From contig NZ_CP120717.1 in the NCBI RefSeq assembly GCF_032883915.1, forward strand, positions 2,177,697-2,241,696: 64,000 bases of DNA. The letters are read 5' to 3'. Position numbers and translations under genes: made by a program. The notes beneath the pieces were generated by a model. It did no database searches and was not told the origin of the DNA. It was given only the letters and a program-made list of their open reading frames with translations. Numbering within the stretch: the first letter of the stretch is position 1; every line of letters starts with the position of its first letter. This document shows, piece after piece, positions 1-12,400 of the stretch. This DNA comes from Endozoicomonas sp. 8E (GTDB lineage Bacteria; Pseudomonadota; Gammaproteobacteria; Pseudomonadales; Endozoicomonadaceae).

Positions 1-2665
1 CCTGAATGTTTAAATGTGCGGCAATGGTCGCAAAGCGTGCTTTGGTTGCAGCTATTTTTTCAGCTTCTGTTCTGATACCCAGTTGCCGAAGATGTTCTTG
101 CCCGACCTGTTCTATCCGTTGCTTCAGGTGTTGTTGAAGGGCATATCGCCGGTATTCCAGGTGATAATCGTTATCCGGAAGGCCGAGCTGATCTTCAAAG
201 TTAGCCAGTCTGTTGCGGATTAAGTCGTCGATGAGTTCTGTCTTTTGTTGCAGTTCCTGTTGCAGGTGCTGCTGAATGGACTGAAAGCGGGCAGCCAGAT
301 CGATTTCATTGTTTGGAGTAATATCGTGCTTATTTTCAATGGACGCCAGTATTACTTTTAAAGCCTCTTGGGGAAGCTGTCCCGATTTGCTGATTTCATG
401 AATTTCTTTGCTGATGATTGTGGCTTGTTCTGCCATTGTTGGCGCGGTCTCAATCCAGTAGTCAATACCAAGCGTATCTGCCAGTTGGTCGTTGTAATTT
501 TCTATGGTTTCTATTAAGGGATCACGAAGTTCATCTCTCAGTACTGGAATCAGGTCGACTTTCTGCTTAACTTCCTGTAACCAGTTTTTTTGTTTTTCCA
601 GCTTTTGCAGATGCAGAAGATGTTTCTGACGGTGCTGACCTTCAATGTTTGCCAGCCTGTTCCAGAGGGCCTTATCAGTGAGTTTTTCCTGTTGTTGCAG
701 GTGCTGTTGAAGGGATTGAAAGCGGGCATCCAGATCGTTTTCATTATCTGGAACAATACCGAGTTGGCCTTCAATAGCGGCCAGATTTGTTCTTACGGTG
801 TCTTCTTCAGGCTGTCCTGTTACGGCAACTGCTGTGAAGATTTTATTAATTCTCTCTCTGATGCGTGAGGCTTGCTCTTCTGGTGGCCGGGTATCATCCC
901 AGTTACCAATACCAAGCTCCTCGGCCAGTTCAGTGTTGCGAATTTTTGTGGCTTTTTCTATGGCATCACGAACTTGTTGTTCCAGTGCCGGCATTCGTTC
1001 GACTGCCTGCACCAGTTTCTGTGACTGGTTTTGCAGTTCTTCCAGCGCTTGACGAGTCTGCGCAAGCTCATGTTCAGCCTGATGTTTGAGTTCAAGTGCT
1101 CTGAGCTTTTCCTTCTCTTTCTCCGCTGTCAACTCTAAGTGTTTTATAAGCCTGATGTACTCGCCTTCTTTTTTCCGCAGCGCCTCTATTTTGTCATAGG
1201 TATCAATCATCTGCAGTGACATGCCTTTCACGACTCTGGCAACCAACTCTTCATCCCCATTGGCCTGCACTTTGTGGATATCTCTGATAACGGGTATCAA
1301 TTCCTCCATATTCTGAATAAAGCGCTGGTCAGTCAGAAGCGTTTTTATTGCGCTACAAAAACTGAAGTATTTTACCAGTTGATAATGCATCCAGGTTGGC
1401 GTGAGGACTGACGAAGCGGCTTTGAGTTGTTCTAATGTGAGTTCAAATTCATTTGCTCTATGAGGCGTAGCGCTGGCCAGAGCCTGCTGGAGAGCTTCAT
1501 AGTATGCAAGCGAAGTCAGTTTATCCCTGCTAAACCCAGCATCACTCCGGGCAGCTAATTCCTCCAGCAGTGCCCACTGTCTGCTTTGAATAACATGCTG
1601 GTAGCTTTTGACCCTATATTTTTTAACCTTTGTTGTTGTGTGAGTGAGGCCATCAGGCTCAGCTTCTGCCAGGAGACTATAGAGGTTTTCTACAAAAGCG
1701 ATATCGGCTGGATTCAGTTTCTGACTGTAGAAAACAATAGTATCTTCCTGAGTATGACCAGGTACCAGCTTTGGATAACCCGAAGGGGCAGGATAAACCT
1801 TTGTGCAATCTTCTTCGTGCACAACATATCCGACGGGTTTGCTCAGTGCCAACAGTCTATCAAGAGCCTCCTGTTGTAACTCTTCTTTCAGAACATGAAC
1901 CTGGATATAGGCCGAGGTGGCTGCTGCCAGAAGCGTTTCATCATTAACAAAGAGCGATTGACCCAGTCGCTTCAGTTCAGGGGGCTGATCGCCCGAAGCG
2001 ATAAGACGCATAAACGTTCGCCCATTCACTTCAACGGGTTCTACTTTAATGGTGGCCAGGGCAACATAGTGATCGCTTGTGCCGAGGTTTCCTGCTCTGT
2101 TATCGGCACCTAGCAGCACTGCATACAGTTGTTCGGGTCTGGCTAATTTTGTTGATGGTTCTAACGATGAGATGCAAGTTAATTGATCACGCACAGCGTC
2201 AACGGTGTCCTGGTCGGTCATTCCGCTCCTGACTTCAATGACCAGTTTCGTTTCTTCAAGGCTGTGGGTGAACCTGAAGACGTCTTCATCACCCACCTTC
2301 AGGACTTTGGTGTATTTCTGAGCAATGTCATTCTCGTCTGTTTCAAACAGATCAACGCTGGAGACATCAGCACTGACGGCAGAAAGAATGTCTGTAAAAC
2401 CCTCAGAGGGAACCATATAGCCCTCTCTGGCTTGAGTCTGATCAGGATAAGTGGTGGTAAAGGATTTGGGTATTGGTTGCTGGTCACCCGCTAAAGTTGG
2501 CTGAACCCTGACCAGACTCTGGGTAAACGACATATGTCCATTGTATGAAATATCAAGAGATTTTGTCTGCAGCTTACGCTCGGCTTGCGCCTGTGTACTG
2601 ATGATAGAAGAGCTGATGGCAATGGCCACTGCAAGGCTTAATGCATTGGGGCGGGCATTTGTCAT
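1..2665 (-). CDS. Giant secreted coiled-coil paralogue 1 (3' end outside window)
   Basis: The reading frame is open from an ATG at 2665 to the window edge, giving at least 888 residues; the stop lies outside. The start is supported by a GAGG ribosome-binding site about 9 nt upstream (CTGAGGTAGTAGAATG on the coding strand), as in the other copies. Residues 1 to about 28 form a Sec signal peptide. The family N-terminal region follows, to about residue 488 (KYTKVLKVGDEDVF-like, PVGYVV and RSRQ motifs). Then comes a charged coiled coil with one W-D-D helical module near residue 590 and an ATIAAHLNI module at the window edge. The first 490 residues are very close to those of the neighbour starting at 13070, which suggests recent duplication or gene conversion. 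Function is unknown; export is inferred. The upstream leader carries a motif shared with four other copies (2797-2817). Confidence 0.88.
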   Translation of the reverse strand, partial: MTNARPNALSLAVAIAISSSIISTQAQAERKLQTKSLDISYNGHMSFTQSLVRVQPTLAGDQQPIPKSFTTTYPDQTQAREGYMVPSEGFTDILSAVSADVSSVDLFETDENDIAQKYTKVLKVGDEDVFRFTHSLEETKLVIEVRSGMTDQDTVDAVRDQLTCISSLEPSTKLARPEQLYAVLLGADNRAGNLGTSDHYVALATIKVEPVEVNGRTFMRLIASGDQPPELKRLGQSLFVNDETLLAAATSAYIQVHVLKEELQQEALDRLLALSKPVGYVVHEEDCTKVYPAPSGYPKLVPGHTQEDTIVFYSQKLNPADIAFVENLYSLLAEAEPDGLTHTTTKVKKYRVKSYQHVIQSRQWALLEELAARSDAGFSRDKLTSLAYYEALQQALASATPHRANEFELTLEQLKAASSVLTPTWMHYQLVKYFSFCSAIKTLLTDQRFIQNMEELIPVIRDIHKVQANGDEELVARVVKGMSLQMIDTYDKIEALRKKEGEYIRLIKHLELTAEKEKEKLRALELKHQAEHELAQTRQALEELQNQSQKLVQAVERMPALEQQVRDAIEKATKIRNTELAEELGIGNWDDTRPPEEQASRIRERINKIFTAVAVTGQPEEDTVRTNLAAIEGQLGIVPDNENDLDARFQSLQQHLQQQEKLTDKALWNRLANIEGQHRQKHLLHLQKLEKQKNWLQEVKQKVDLIPVLRDELRDPLIETIENYNDQLADTLGIDYWIETAPTMAEQATIISKEIHEISKSGQLPQEALKVILASIENKHDITPNNEIDLAARFQSIQQHLQQELQQKTELIDDLIRNRLANFEDQLGLPDNDYHLEYRRYALQQHLKQRIEQVGQEHLRQLGIRTEAEKIAATKARFATIAAHLNIQ

Positions 2666-2880
2666 TCTACTACCTCAGAGTTGGTGCTTTGGTTATCGTG
2701 AAAAGCGATTGCCACACCTGGCGAGGAAACAACTTACAAAGGCTCATGGCTGTCAAAGGCTCATGGCTGTCTAACGCTCATGGCTGCTCCGGTATGCTGT
2801 TGAGAAAATTTAGTTCATAGTGGCAAATCCGCTAGCTATTAAGCGACTTTAAATCTCGTAGCAAAGTTACAACTCGTTTC
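2666..2880 (-). promoter_or_regulatory. Conserved leader of paralogue 1
   Basis: This stretch is shared, with drift, with the sequence upstream of the copies starting at 13070, 18302, 49534 and 55405. On the coding strand it carries GAACTAAATTnnCTCAACAG (2797-2816) and several copies of a CATGAGC-nnnn-ACAGC motif (between 2730 and 2790). It probably holds the promoter or an upstream regulatory site. No confident -35/-10 pair was assigned. Confidence 0.4.
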
Positions 2881-3449
2881 CACGCTGGAGAGGGTGTTGC
2901 AAAACTCCAACAGCTCGTTCCCATGCTCTGAGGTCGTCATTCCCGCGAAGGCGGGAATCTAGCGCCAACGGTGGATCTCTGCCTCAACTCGTTCCCATGC
3001 TCTGAAGTCGTCATTCCCGCGAAGGCGGGAATCCAGCGCCAACGGTGGATCTCTGCTTTCTCGGGGATGACAAGGCCAGGGGGGCACCGGGCAGTATGGT
3101 TCTGGTGGTGAGACAGTGTGGATTCCCGCCTTCGCGGGAATGACGAGAATAAAGTCGGGAATGACGAGAATAAAGTCGGAAATGACGAGAATAAAGTCGG
3201 GAATGATGAGAATAAAGTCGGGAATGACGAGAATGAAGCCGGGAATGACGAGAATGAAGCCGGGAATGACGGGAGTCAACTCGTTCCCACGCTGGAGAGA
3301 GTTTTGCGACACCCTCGCTCTGCGTGGGAATGCATACCTCCACTGAAAAGCAGACTCTACAGCGTGTGACAGGTATGGGTTCCCAGGCAGGAGCATGGGA
3401 ACCAGAGTTTTGCGATAGGCTCCTTGGGGCAGGGTAGTTGATTGGTTTT
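2881..3449. repeat. NIME-like mosaic repeat block A
   Basis: This intergenic block has perfect 20-bp hairpins ATTCCCGCGAAGGCGGGAAT at 2939-2958 and 3013-3032, and the inverted form at 3122-3141. Between the second and third lies a core of about 90 bp. A 21-bp minisatellite follows, then modules with CGTTCCCACGCTGGAGAGAG and TTTTGCGACACCCTC. The last module (about 3330-3449) recurs at 13500-13575 and 32450-32575. No gene is supported here; peptides read from it are only periodic repeat translations. Confidence 0.85.
3136..3261. repeat. 21-bp minisatellite, six copies
   Basis: Six head-to-tail copies of GGGAATGACGAGAATAAAGTC (with A/G and T/C variants such as GAATGAAGCC) run from the inner edge of a 20-bp hairpin. 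A seventh partial copy follows. The unit looks derived from the hairpin arm GGGAATGAC. The spacing is exactly 21 bp with no spacers. Confidence 0.9.
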
Positions 3450-6400
3450 TTACAACTCGTTCCCACGCTCTGTCTCTGACTCAAAGTAGGCACCCAGAGT
3501 GTAGGAGTAAGGAATACTTTCTGCGTGGGAGAAGGACCATTTAGGCACATTTTCCCTGAAGTATTTCTCCCAGCTATTCTCGAATAGCTTCATGGTGCGA
3601 TCCCGGCGTTCACGGAACTGCAGGTAGTTTTCGTGTCGAGTCCAGCCATACATCGTGTTATTTGCCTTAACGCGGTTTGCGTACTCTTCATCGGTTTCAC
3701 TATGGCGTTGAGGTGTAGCAATGGCCGTACGTTTCACATATTCATCCTGCGTTTCACCGACGCCTCGCCAGCGATTAATCCTGTCAAGGCTACGACCCAG
3801 AGGTCCACCCAGCCATTGAGTGAGCATCTTGTTGTCGTTCATAAAGAAGTCGAATGTGAGACTCGATGCCAGAGCGAAGCCGAAGGTTTGAGCATAGGTA
3901 AACCCGGATATAAGACCGTGGGCGTATGCTCCGGCAGTAGCTATCGGACCCAGTACCAGACCGGCTGTGGCCGAGGCCAGCGTTTTTACTTTTTGGGGTG
4001 TCACCCTGTTCAGCAGCGGTACCTGAACCCCTTGTCCGGAACCCATGGATTTCACTATTTCCGGTACCAGACGGGAAATACTGCGATACCTGTGCGGGTT
4101 GGCATTGTACTGTCTGGTAAACAGCGCAGAGCCGGTTCTTAACAGAATGACTGATGAAGCGGCTTTGCCCAGTGGCATGGCCAGCCCGCCCACTTCAGAG
4201 ATTTGTTCAATGCCGCTGTGATAGGCGTATTGACCGGTTCGGTCAAGATCAACAGCGTAGCGTTCCAGCCAGTGTTGAAAAGGTGTGAGCATTCTGTGCA
4301 GGTAATCACCTCTGTTGGTCAGATCCAGAAGATAGAGGAATGACATGTTTGCAAGGGACAGTTTGGCAGCCTGCCAGTCGCTATGAGTTGCCAGAAGAGG
4401 TTTGTAGCTGGAGTAGTACCAGGTGACAGCCTGTACCAGGAAGGCTGAAGGTTTGGCCCAGTAATCATTGAGCTGCTGCTTAACCGCTTCGGCATGAGCC
4501 TGCATCAATGTGTCATGGACAATCTTGATCAGGTCTGATTCAGACATCCCGACAACATTGGCATAGGGTGTCAGGGTATCCTGAATATTGGTCAGGAAGG
4601 CTGCCGTCCTGCGGCCATTATCAAAGGCAATATCATCAAGAACATAGTTGGCGACGACAGCAGCTGCGTACTCTGTCATGCCGACAACAGACTCTTTCAT
4701 ACCTGCCGGGCCAGTCGCAGTCAGGGTCACAGGAGTAAAGGCACTCTGTATGAGTTCTTCAACACCCTGGTCGGACAGCATCTGGACAACAGCTTTGAAG
4801 TGAGACACCCTGATGCCGTGTTTGTAGCCAAGGAAGTGTTCAAATTCATCCACTGTCTGATAACCATCAACACCTCTGACAGCTTTCATGTAGTTCCCAA
4901 GCTCAATCTTGCTGATCAGACCTTCCCGAAGCAGAGCTATGATCTTGTTACCACTGGCAGAACGGGTAGCGAAGTATTCAGAGAAGCTTTTCAGGTCTCC
5001 TGGTTCTTGCTCGAAGTAGTGAATGCCTGCCAAGCCCATGCCGCGAATTTCGACGTCGTATTCTCGGGCCCCGGTTTCCAGGTGCATCCTGGCCCTGCAC
5101 GCCAGAAGCTCGATTTCTTCCAGCACACTATGGGGTCGATCTTTTACAGACCCGGATGGGGATTCCGGGAAGGTTGCCTTCAGGTCATTGAAAATTTCTA
5201 CAATCCGACCGGCCTGTTCAAACGTCAGTTCGTCTCCGATCATTGCCTGCAGGCGAATGGCTGCAAATTCATCGTCAAAATCGAAACTCGTAAAGAGTGG
5301 TGACTTGCCACGCTCTATCACTGCTTCTATCAGGCCAATTGCGGCTTCCAGAGCTTGTTTTTTGAGAGGGTGCTGCTTCGTGAACTTGTGGATGGCGTTC
5401 AGAACTTTTACCTGGTCCGGGGTGTACTGGAAGGGACCGCCATCACTTATGACGGCTTTTTCTGCAGTATTCAGGGCTTCCTTCAGTTTCACAATGTCTG
5501 CTTTTTGGGTTTCAATTTCGCCTTCCAGACGGGTCTGTTCCTGAATCTCTTCCAGTGATCCGAGGTCACCTTTTATCCGGGTGTTCAGATTTTTTGCAGC
5601 AGCTTCGTCGTCTTCATCCGGAGCAGGGTGAACGTCATTGTCAATAATAACGGCCAATTTTTTGCGTCGAAGATCATTCAGCTTACGATGAAGCCCTGCC
5701 AGCTTATTTTCAGCTTCCGGTATTGCTCGCCTGGCCATGGCCAGATCACGATCAAGAACGTAGCGGGGTTTAGGTCCCAGGCGAGCCATTTGCCTGTCAA
5801 GCTCGTCATCGATAGCTGCGATACGCTCATTAACGTCAAGCTGGACCGCTTTGAAAAATTCTGCCTCCAGCTGCTCAAGTTTCGCCTCAATCAGACTATT
5901 TTGTTCGTCTATACCGGCATCATCTCCATAGTCCTTAATACCAAGTTGCTCAGCAATTCTATTGTTTTTGATCCTTCTGACACCTTCATCGTCATAGATT
6001 TCGTTTACTTCTTTTCTTAATTTCTGAATTCTGTTTCTCAGTGCGTATTGTTTAGACAGTTTTGAATCGTCGTCATCAAACTCTATCTGCAGATCACTGG
6101 CCAGTTTAGCCAGGAAAGTTTTGCCTCTTGTTTTTGCAGCAGGGTTTTTATCAGGATCGATATTGAGCTCGTTCTCCAGAGCAAAAAGATAATCTGCCTG
6201 TTTTTCTATGGCTCGCTTATCCGATTCTTTGACTATAAAGGTAAGACGATCACGAATATGGAAGAGTTTGAAATCCATTCTCGCCTGCTCCAGATTTTCC
6301 CGCGACCTGTATCTTTCCGGCCAGAGGGTCATGTGCAGCTGATCCAGCTGATAATTGGAGATATCACCATCATCAAGCCTTGTAAGAACGCTCTTCAGTC

Positions 6401-9400
6401 TTGCCGCTTTGTAATCATCTTTATCGGTTTTGATGTTGAATAAGTTTTCCAGATAACTCAGTGTCATCAGGGCATCTTCCTCTGAACGCTGTCTGGCTTC
6501 TCTGATGAATGCCCTCATGTTGATAGAAATGTCCATGCGACGGAAATACACATCCTGCTCCTCAGTGAGGCGTTCATTATTCAGTGCTTTTTCCGCAGCA
6601 CGAAGTGTCCTCAATACTTCAGACATGGCTTTTGGATGGCCTGGTGTTCTGATGTCTTCCAGTTCTTGTTCCAGCTCTGCAAGCTGGAAGAGCTTGTCAC
6701 GAACAATTAACTCCAGGGCGGCACGATCTTCAGGAACCCGATCTAAACCAATAACCGCTGCCAGAGCATCTTTTCTGGCCAGGGTGTAAGAATGCTCTAT
6801 ATCCTGTTGATTGGCCATTGTATAAAGTTGTTGACGCAGACCTTGCTCCTGGGCATTTATTTCCTCAAATTTTTGAATCAGGAGTTCTTGTTGAACGTCA
6901 ATATTTGCATTGCTATCAAAACCCTCAATGTTTGAATGTTCAGCAATGGTTGCAAAGCGGGCTTTCATTTCAGCTTCTGTTTCAGTCTCTGTCCCGGTGC
7001 TCTGTTGCTGAAGAAGTTGCTGAAGATCTTGATGAAGATGTTGCTTTTGTTGAGTGAGCCGGGCTAACTGCTTCATAAGGTCTCGTTTAACGGCCTGATG
7101 AAGGACTTCCGGTTCATTGTCTGGAGTAATATCGTACCTGCTTTCAATGGCAGTCAGTTTTTCCTCTGAATTTTCTTCCTGATAGTGTGCTGTTGAGGCA
7201 ATGGAAGCTGTCGCAGCCGGCGTTGCGCTAACGGGTGTTGGGGCAATGGAAACTGTCGCAACCGTCGTTGCGCTTAGCGGTGTTGAGGCAATAGAAGCTG
7301 TTGCAAGCGGCGTTACGCCAAGCGGTGTTGAGGCAATGGATTTTACGGTAACCGATTGCCTGGTTTCATGAATTTTCTGGCCTTCTATCCGGGTGTTCAG
7401 ATTTTTTGTGGCCACTTCGTCGTCTCCATCCGGAACAGGGGGAACGTCATTGCCAATCATAACGGCCAATTTTTTGCCTGGAAGATCATTCAGCTTACGA
7501 TGAGGTCCTGCCAGCTTATTTTCAGCTACCAGTATTGCTTGCCTGGTCATGGTTAGATCACGATCAAGAACGTCTCTGGGTTTAGGTCCCAGGCGAGCCA
7601 TTTGCCTGTCAAGCTCATCATCAATGGCTGCGATACGAACATTAACCTCAAGCTGACGCGCTTTGAAAATTTCTGCATCCAGCTGTTTAAGTTTTGCCTC
7701 AATTAGACTATTTTTTTCGTCTATACCGGCAACATCTCCATAGTCCTCTTCTCTGGTATCAGGGAATTGTTGTTTCATCTTTGAAAGAAGCAGATCCTGT
7801 TGAAGATTTAGTTTCTCGAGTTCTTGAAGCAGATATTTTTGTTGATCGCCAATATCTGCATCGCTATCAAAATTCTCAATGTTTAAATGTGCGGCAATGG
7901 TTGCATAGCGGGCTTTGATTTCAGCTTCTATTTCAGTCTCTGTGCCTGTGTACTGTTGCTGAAGATACTGCTGTTGTTGAGCGATTTGGGCATTCTGCTC
8001 CCCAAGGTGTTGCTTAATGGTCTGACAGCGAACTTCCGGGTCACTTTCGATATCCGGGGCCAGGCCGAGCTGACCTTCAATCCAGGCCAGCTTATTCTCG
8101 ACTTCGCTAAAATCGGTTAATTCTGCATGTTTTTGCTGCAGGTACTGTTGCACAAACCGACAGCGGGCAACCAGATCATTTTCGTCGTCTGGAGTAATAT
8201 TGTGCCTGCTTTCAATGGCTGCCAGAGTTTCTTTTAAAGCTTCTTGCGGAGTGTGTGCTGTTGCGGCATTCGTTGTGGTTACCGATAATGTTGCAGTCAC
8301 CAATGATGTTGCGATAACCGGTGTCGGGGCAATCGTTGTCGGGGTCATTGATGATGCGGTAATCTGAGCTTCGGTAGCCGGTTGCTTGAGACCACGAATT
8401 TTCTGTCTAATGAGGCTGTCTTGTTGTTCCAGTGGCTGGGTATCATCCCAGTCATCAATTTCGAGCGCTGCTGCCAACTGAATGTTGTAATTTTTTCTGT
8501 TTTCCTCCAGTGACTCACGGGCTTCTTTTTTCGGTATTGTAATTCGATTAACTTCATTCTGAAGAAACTGTAGCCAGTTTCTCTGTTTTGCCAGTTCTTC
8601 CTGGTTCTCAACATGTTGCAGATAGACCCTGCGTGACTCCTTCTGAATGCCCTGATGCAGGCTCAGGAGACGGACTTCAGGGTCATCTTCGTTTTCCGGA
8701 ACCAGGCCGAGTTTATTTTCAAAGAAATTCAGTCTTTCCAGGATTTCCGCATAGGGCAGTTCTTCGTTTTGTTCCAGGCGCTGTCGCTGTGGAGTGAAAT
8801 GAAGGGCAGCCGGATCTTCTTCATCGACCGAAGTAATGCCGCGCTTTTGGCTAATGGTCGGCGGTTTTGCCTTTACAGTTTCTTCATCAGACTGTCCTGT
8901 TGTGGCAACTGATGGTTTTATTTCATTAATTTTTTCTCTAATGAGCCTGGCTTGTTCTTCGGATGACTGGGTATCATCCCAGTCCTCCATACCAAGCTCT
9001 GCGGCCAGTTGAGCGTTGCGAACTTTTGTGGCATCGGCTCTGGCAGTGAGTACTTGTTGTTCCAGCTCTGAAATTCGTTTGTCTTCCTGTTGCTGTTGAT
9101 TCTGAAAAGGTTGTTGAGCAGTCTCAGTTACCTGCTGCTTCAGGTGTTGCTGAATGGCCCGGTGACGAGCTTTAAGGTCATCATTGTTTTCCGGAACCAG
9201 ACCGAGATGACTTTCAAAGGCCGTCAGTTTTTCCCGAACTTCCTCATCGGCCAGTTCGGTGTTTTTTTGCAGCTGCTGTTGAATGAACAGAAGGGTGCCC
9301 GGATTGTTTTTATTGACCGAAGCAATACCACGCCTGCTTACAATGGGCGCGGGTTCTGTCGTTACAGCTTCTTCATCAGGCTGACCTGTTGCGGCCATTG

Positions 9401-12400
9401 ATCTGTATATGTCATTAATTTTTTCTTCTATGAGTCTGTGTTGTTCTTCGAGTGGCAGGAGTTCATCCCAGTCATCCATACCAAGCTTTGCTGCTGTATG
9501 AGCGTAGCGAGCCATCCTGGCATAATTCCTGAGAGTAGCGATTTTCTGTTCCAGCTTTGGAACCATATCGGCTTTCTGCACAAGTTTCTCTAACTGGTTT
9601 TCCTCTTCTATCTGCATGGCCGACGGTTCCGCCTCTAAAGTTTCTTCATCAGACTGACCTGTTGTGACAACCGATGGTTTCATTTCATTAACTTTTTCTC
9701 TAATGAGCCTGGCTTGTTCTTCGGGTGACCGGGTATCATCCCAGTCCTCCATACCAAGCTCTGCGGCCAGTTGAGCGTTGCGAACTTTTGTGGCATCGGC
9801 TCTGGCCGTGAGTACTTGTCGTTTCAGCTCTGAAATTCGTTTGTCTTCCTGTTGCTGTTGATTCTGAAAAGGTTGTTGAAGGATCTCGGTTATCTGCTGC
9901 TTGAGGTGCTGTTGAATGGTCCGGTGACGGGCTTTGAGGTCATCAATGTTTTCCGGAACCAGGCCGAGATGATCTTCGAAGATAGTCAGTTTTTCCCGAA
10001 CTTCCTCATCGGCCAGTTCGGTGTTTCCTTGCAGCCGCTTTTGAATGAGCAGAAGGGTGGCCGGATTGTTTTTATTGACCGAAGCAATCCCACGCCTGCT
10101 ACTAATGGCCGCTGGTTCTCCCGTTACAGCTTCTTCATCAGGCTGACCTGTTGCGGCCATTGATCTGTATATATCATTAATTTTTTCTTCTATGAGTCTT
10201 TGTTGTTCTTCGAATGGCAGGGTATCGTCCCAGTCATCAATACCAAGCCTTGCTGCTGTATGAGCGTAGTTACTCTGCCTGGCAATTCTCCTGACAGTAA
10301 GAAGTTGCTTTTGCAGCTTTGGGACCGTATCGGCTTTATCCACAAGTTTCTTTACTCCTGTCTGCAGAAGCTTCTCCAACCGGTTTTTCCGTTTTCTCAG
10401 CTCTCTTTGACTGACATCAAATGCCTCTTGTTCAAGGTGTTTCAGAATGTTCTGGTGACGGGCTTGCAGGTCATCTTCTTTGTTCGGGACCAGTCCGAGC
10501 TGGTCTTCCAGGTCAGACAGTTTTTCCCGAATTTCCTCGTCGGGTTGTTCCGGATTTTGTTGCAGCTGCTCGTGGGAGATCAGAAGGGTTGCCAGCTGGT
10601 CTTCATCGACCAGAATGATGCGATCTTTTTTGCCAGTGCCCGCCGGTTTTGCTTTTACAGTTTCTTCATCAGGCTCTTCTGCTGCGGCAACCGATGGTTT
10701 GATTGCCTGAATTTTTTTTCTGATGAGTCTGGCTTGTTCTTCCAGTGGCAGGGTATCGTCCCAGTCATCAATACCAAGCTCTGCTGCCGTTTGAGCGTTG
10801 CGGTCTTTTGTGGCATCTGTTCTGGCATCATGAACCTTTTGTTCCAGTTCTGGAATTCGTTTGGCCTCCTGCTGAAGTTTCTGTAACTGGTTTTTCTGTT
10901 CTTCCTGCCCCTGTTGATCCTGAAAAAGTTGTCGAGCGGACTCACGCCCCATCTGCCTGAGGAGTTCGAGAATGCTACGGAAGCGGGCTATCAGGTCTTC
11001 GTCGTTATCCGGTCGCAGACCGAGCTTATCTTCTGCCATAGCCAGTGTCTGTTGGGCCCCCTTAAAGGCAAGTTCTGACTTTTGTAGCAACTGCTCGTAA
11101 ATGGCTCTAAAGCGTTCACTCAGATCGTCTTTATCGACCGGAGTAATATGGAAAATGGTTTCAATAGCTGCCATTTCCGTACGCATAGCCTGTTTATAAA
11201 AATCAGCTTTTCCTGTTGTCGACACCATTTGGTTGATTTCATCAATTTTCTTTATGATTATTCTGGCTTGTTGTTCGGTTGGCTGGGTATTATCCCAGTT
11301 ATCAATACCAAGCTTCTTTGCCAGTTGACTGTTGTATACTTTTGAGGCGTCTGCCCTGGCATCAAGAACTTGTTTTTCCAATGCCGGAATTCGTTCGACT
11401 TCCTGCTGTAGTTTCTGTGACCGGTTTTGCAGTTCTTCCAGCGCTTTAAGACTCTGCGCAAGCTCATGTTCAGCCTTTTGCCTGAGTTCAAGGCTGAGTT
11501 CAAGGGCTCTGATATTTTCCTTTGCATTGTCCTCCAGGCGTTTTAGAAGCCTGTTGTAATCGCCTTCTTTTGTCCGCATTGCCTCCATTTTGTTATAGGT
11601 ATTAATCATCTGCACTGACATGCCTTTCAAGACTCTGGAAGTAAACTCTTCATCTCCGGGAGTATCGGTCTGCACTTTGTGGATATATCTGATAAAGGGT
11701 ATCAATTCCTCCATATCCTGAATAAAGCGCTGGTCAGTCAGAAGAGTTTTCATTGCGTCATAGAAACCGAAATATTTTACCAGTTGATAATGTATCCAGG
11801 TTGGCGTGAGGACTGACGAAGTGACTTTGAGATGTTCTAATGTGAGTTCAAATTCATCTGCCCTAAGGGGCGTAGCGCTGGCCAATGCCTGCTGGAGAGA
11901 TTCATAGTATGCAAGCGAAGTCAGTTTCTCTTTGCCGAACTCAGTATCGCCACGGGCAGCCAACTCCTCCAGCAGTGCCCACTGCCTGCTTCGAATAACA
12001 TGCTGGTAGCTTTTGACCCTATATGTTTTAACCTTTGTTGTTGCGTGAGTGAGGCCATCAGGCTCAGCTTCTGCCAGGAGGTTATAGAGGTTTTCTACAA
12101 AAGCGATATCGGCTGGATTCAGTTTCTGACTATAGAAAACAATAGTATCTTCCTGAGTATGACTGGGTACCAGCTTTGGATAACCCGAAGGAGCAGGGTA
12201 AACCCCTTTGGAATCTTCGCTTTGCATAACATATCCGACGGGTTTGCTCAGTGCCAACAGTCCATCAAGAGCCTCCTGTTGTAACTCCTCTTTCAGGACA
12301 TGAACCTGGATGTAGGCCGAGGTGGCTGCTGCCAGAAGCGCTTCATCATTGACAAAGAGCGATTGAGTAAGGCGGTTCAGTTCAGGGGTCTGATCGCCCG

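Noticed and set aside
2959-3550. Minus-strand frames in the mosaic repeats giving periodic peptides (VIPDFILVIPDF-like)
   Set aside because: They are translations of the 21-bp minisatellite and hairpins. The same happens at 50063-50344. They have no start signal and no conservation beyond the DNA repeat.
10200-10886. Plus-strand open frame of 228 codons, and many similar ones, opposite the giant genes
   Set aside because: They lie antisense to well-supported long genes, lack domains, and recur wherever the same repeated module occurs; they are shadows of Q/E/K/L-rich coding sequence.
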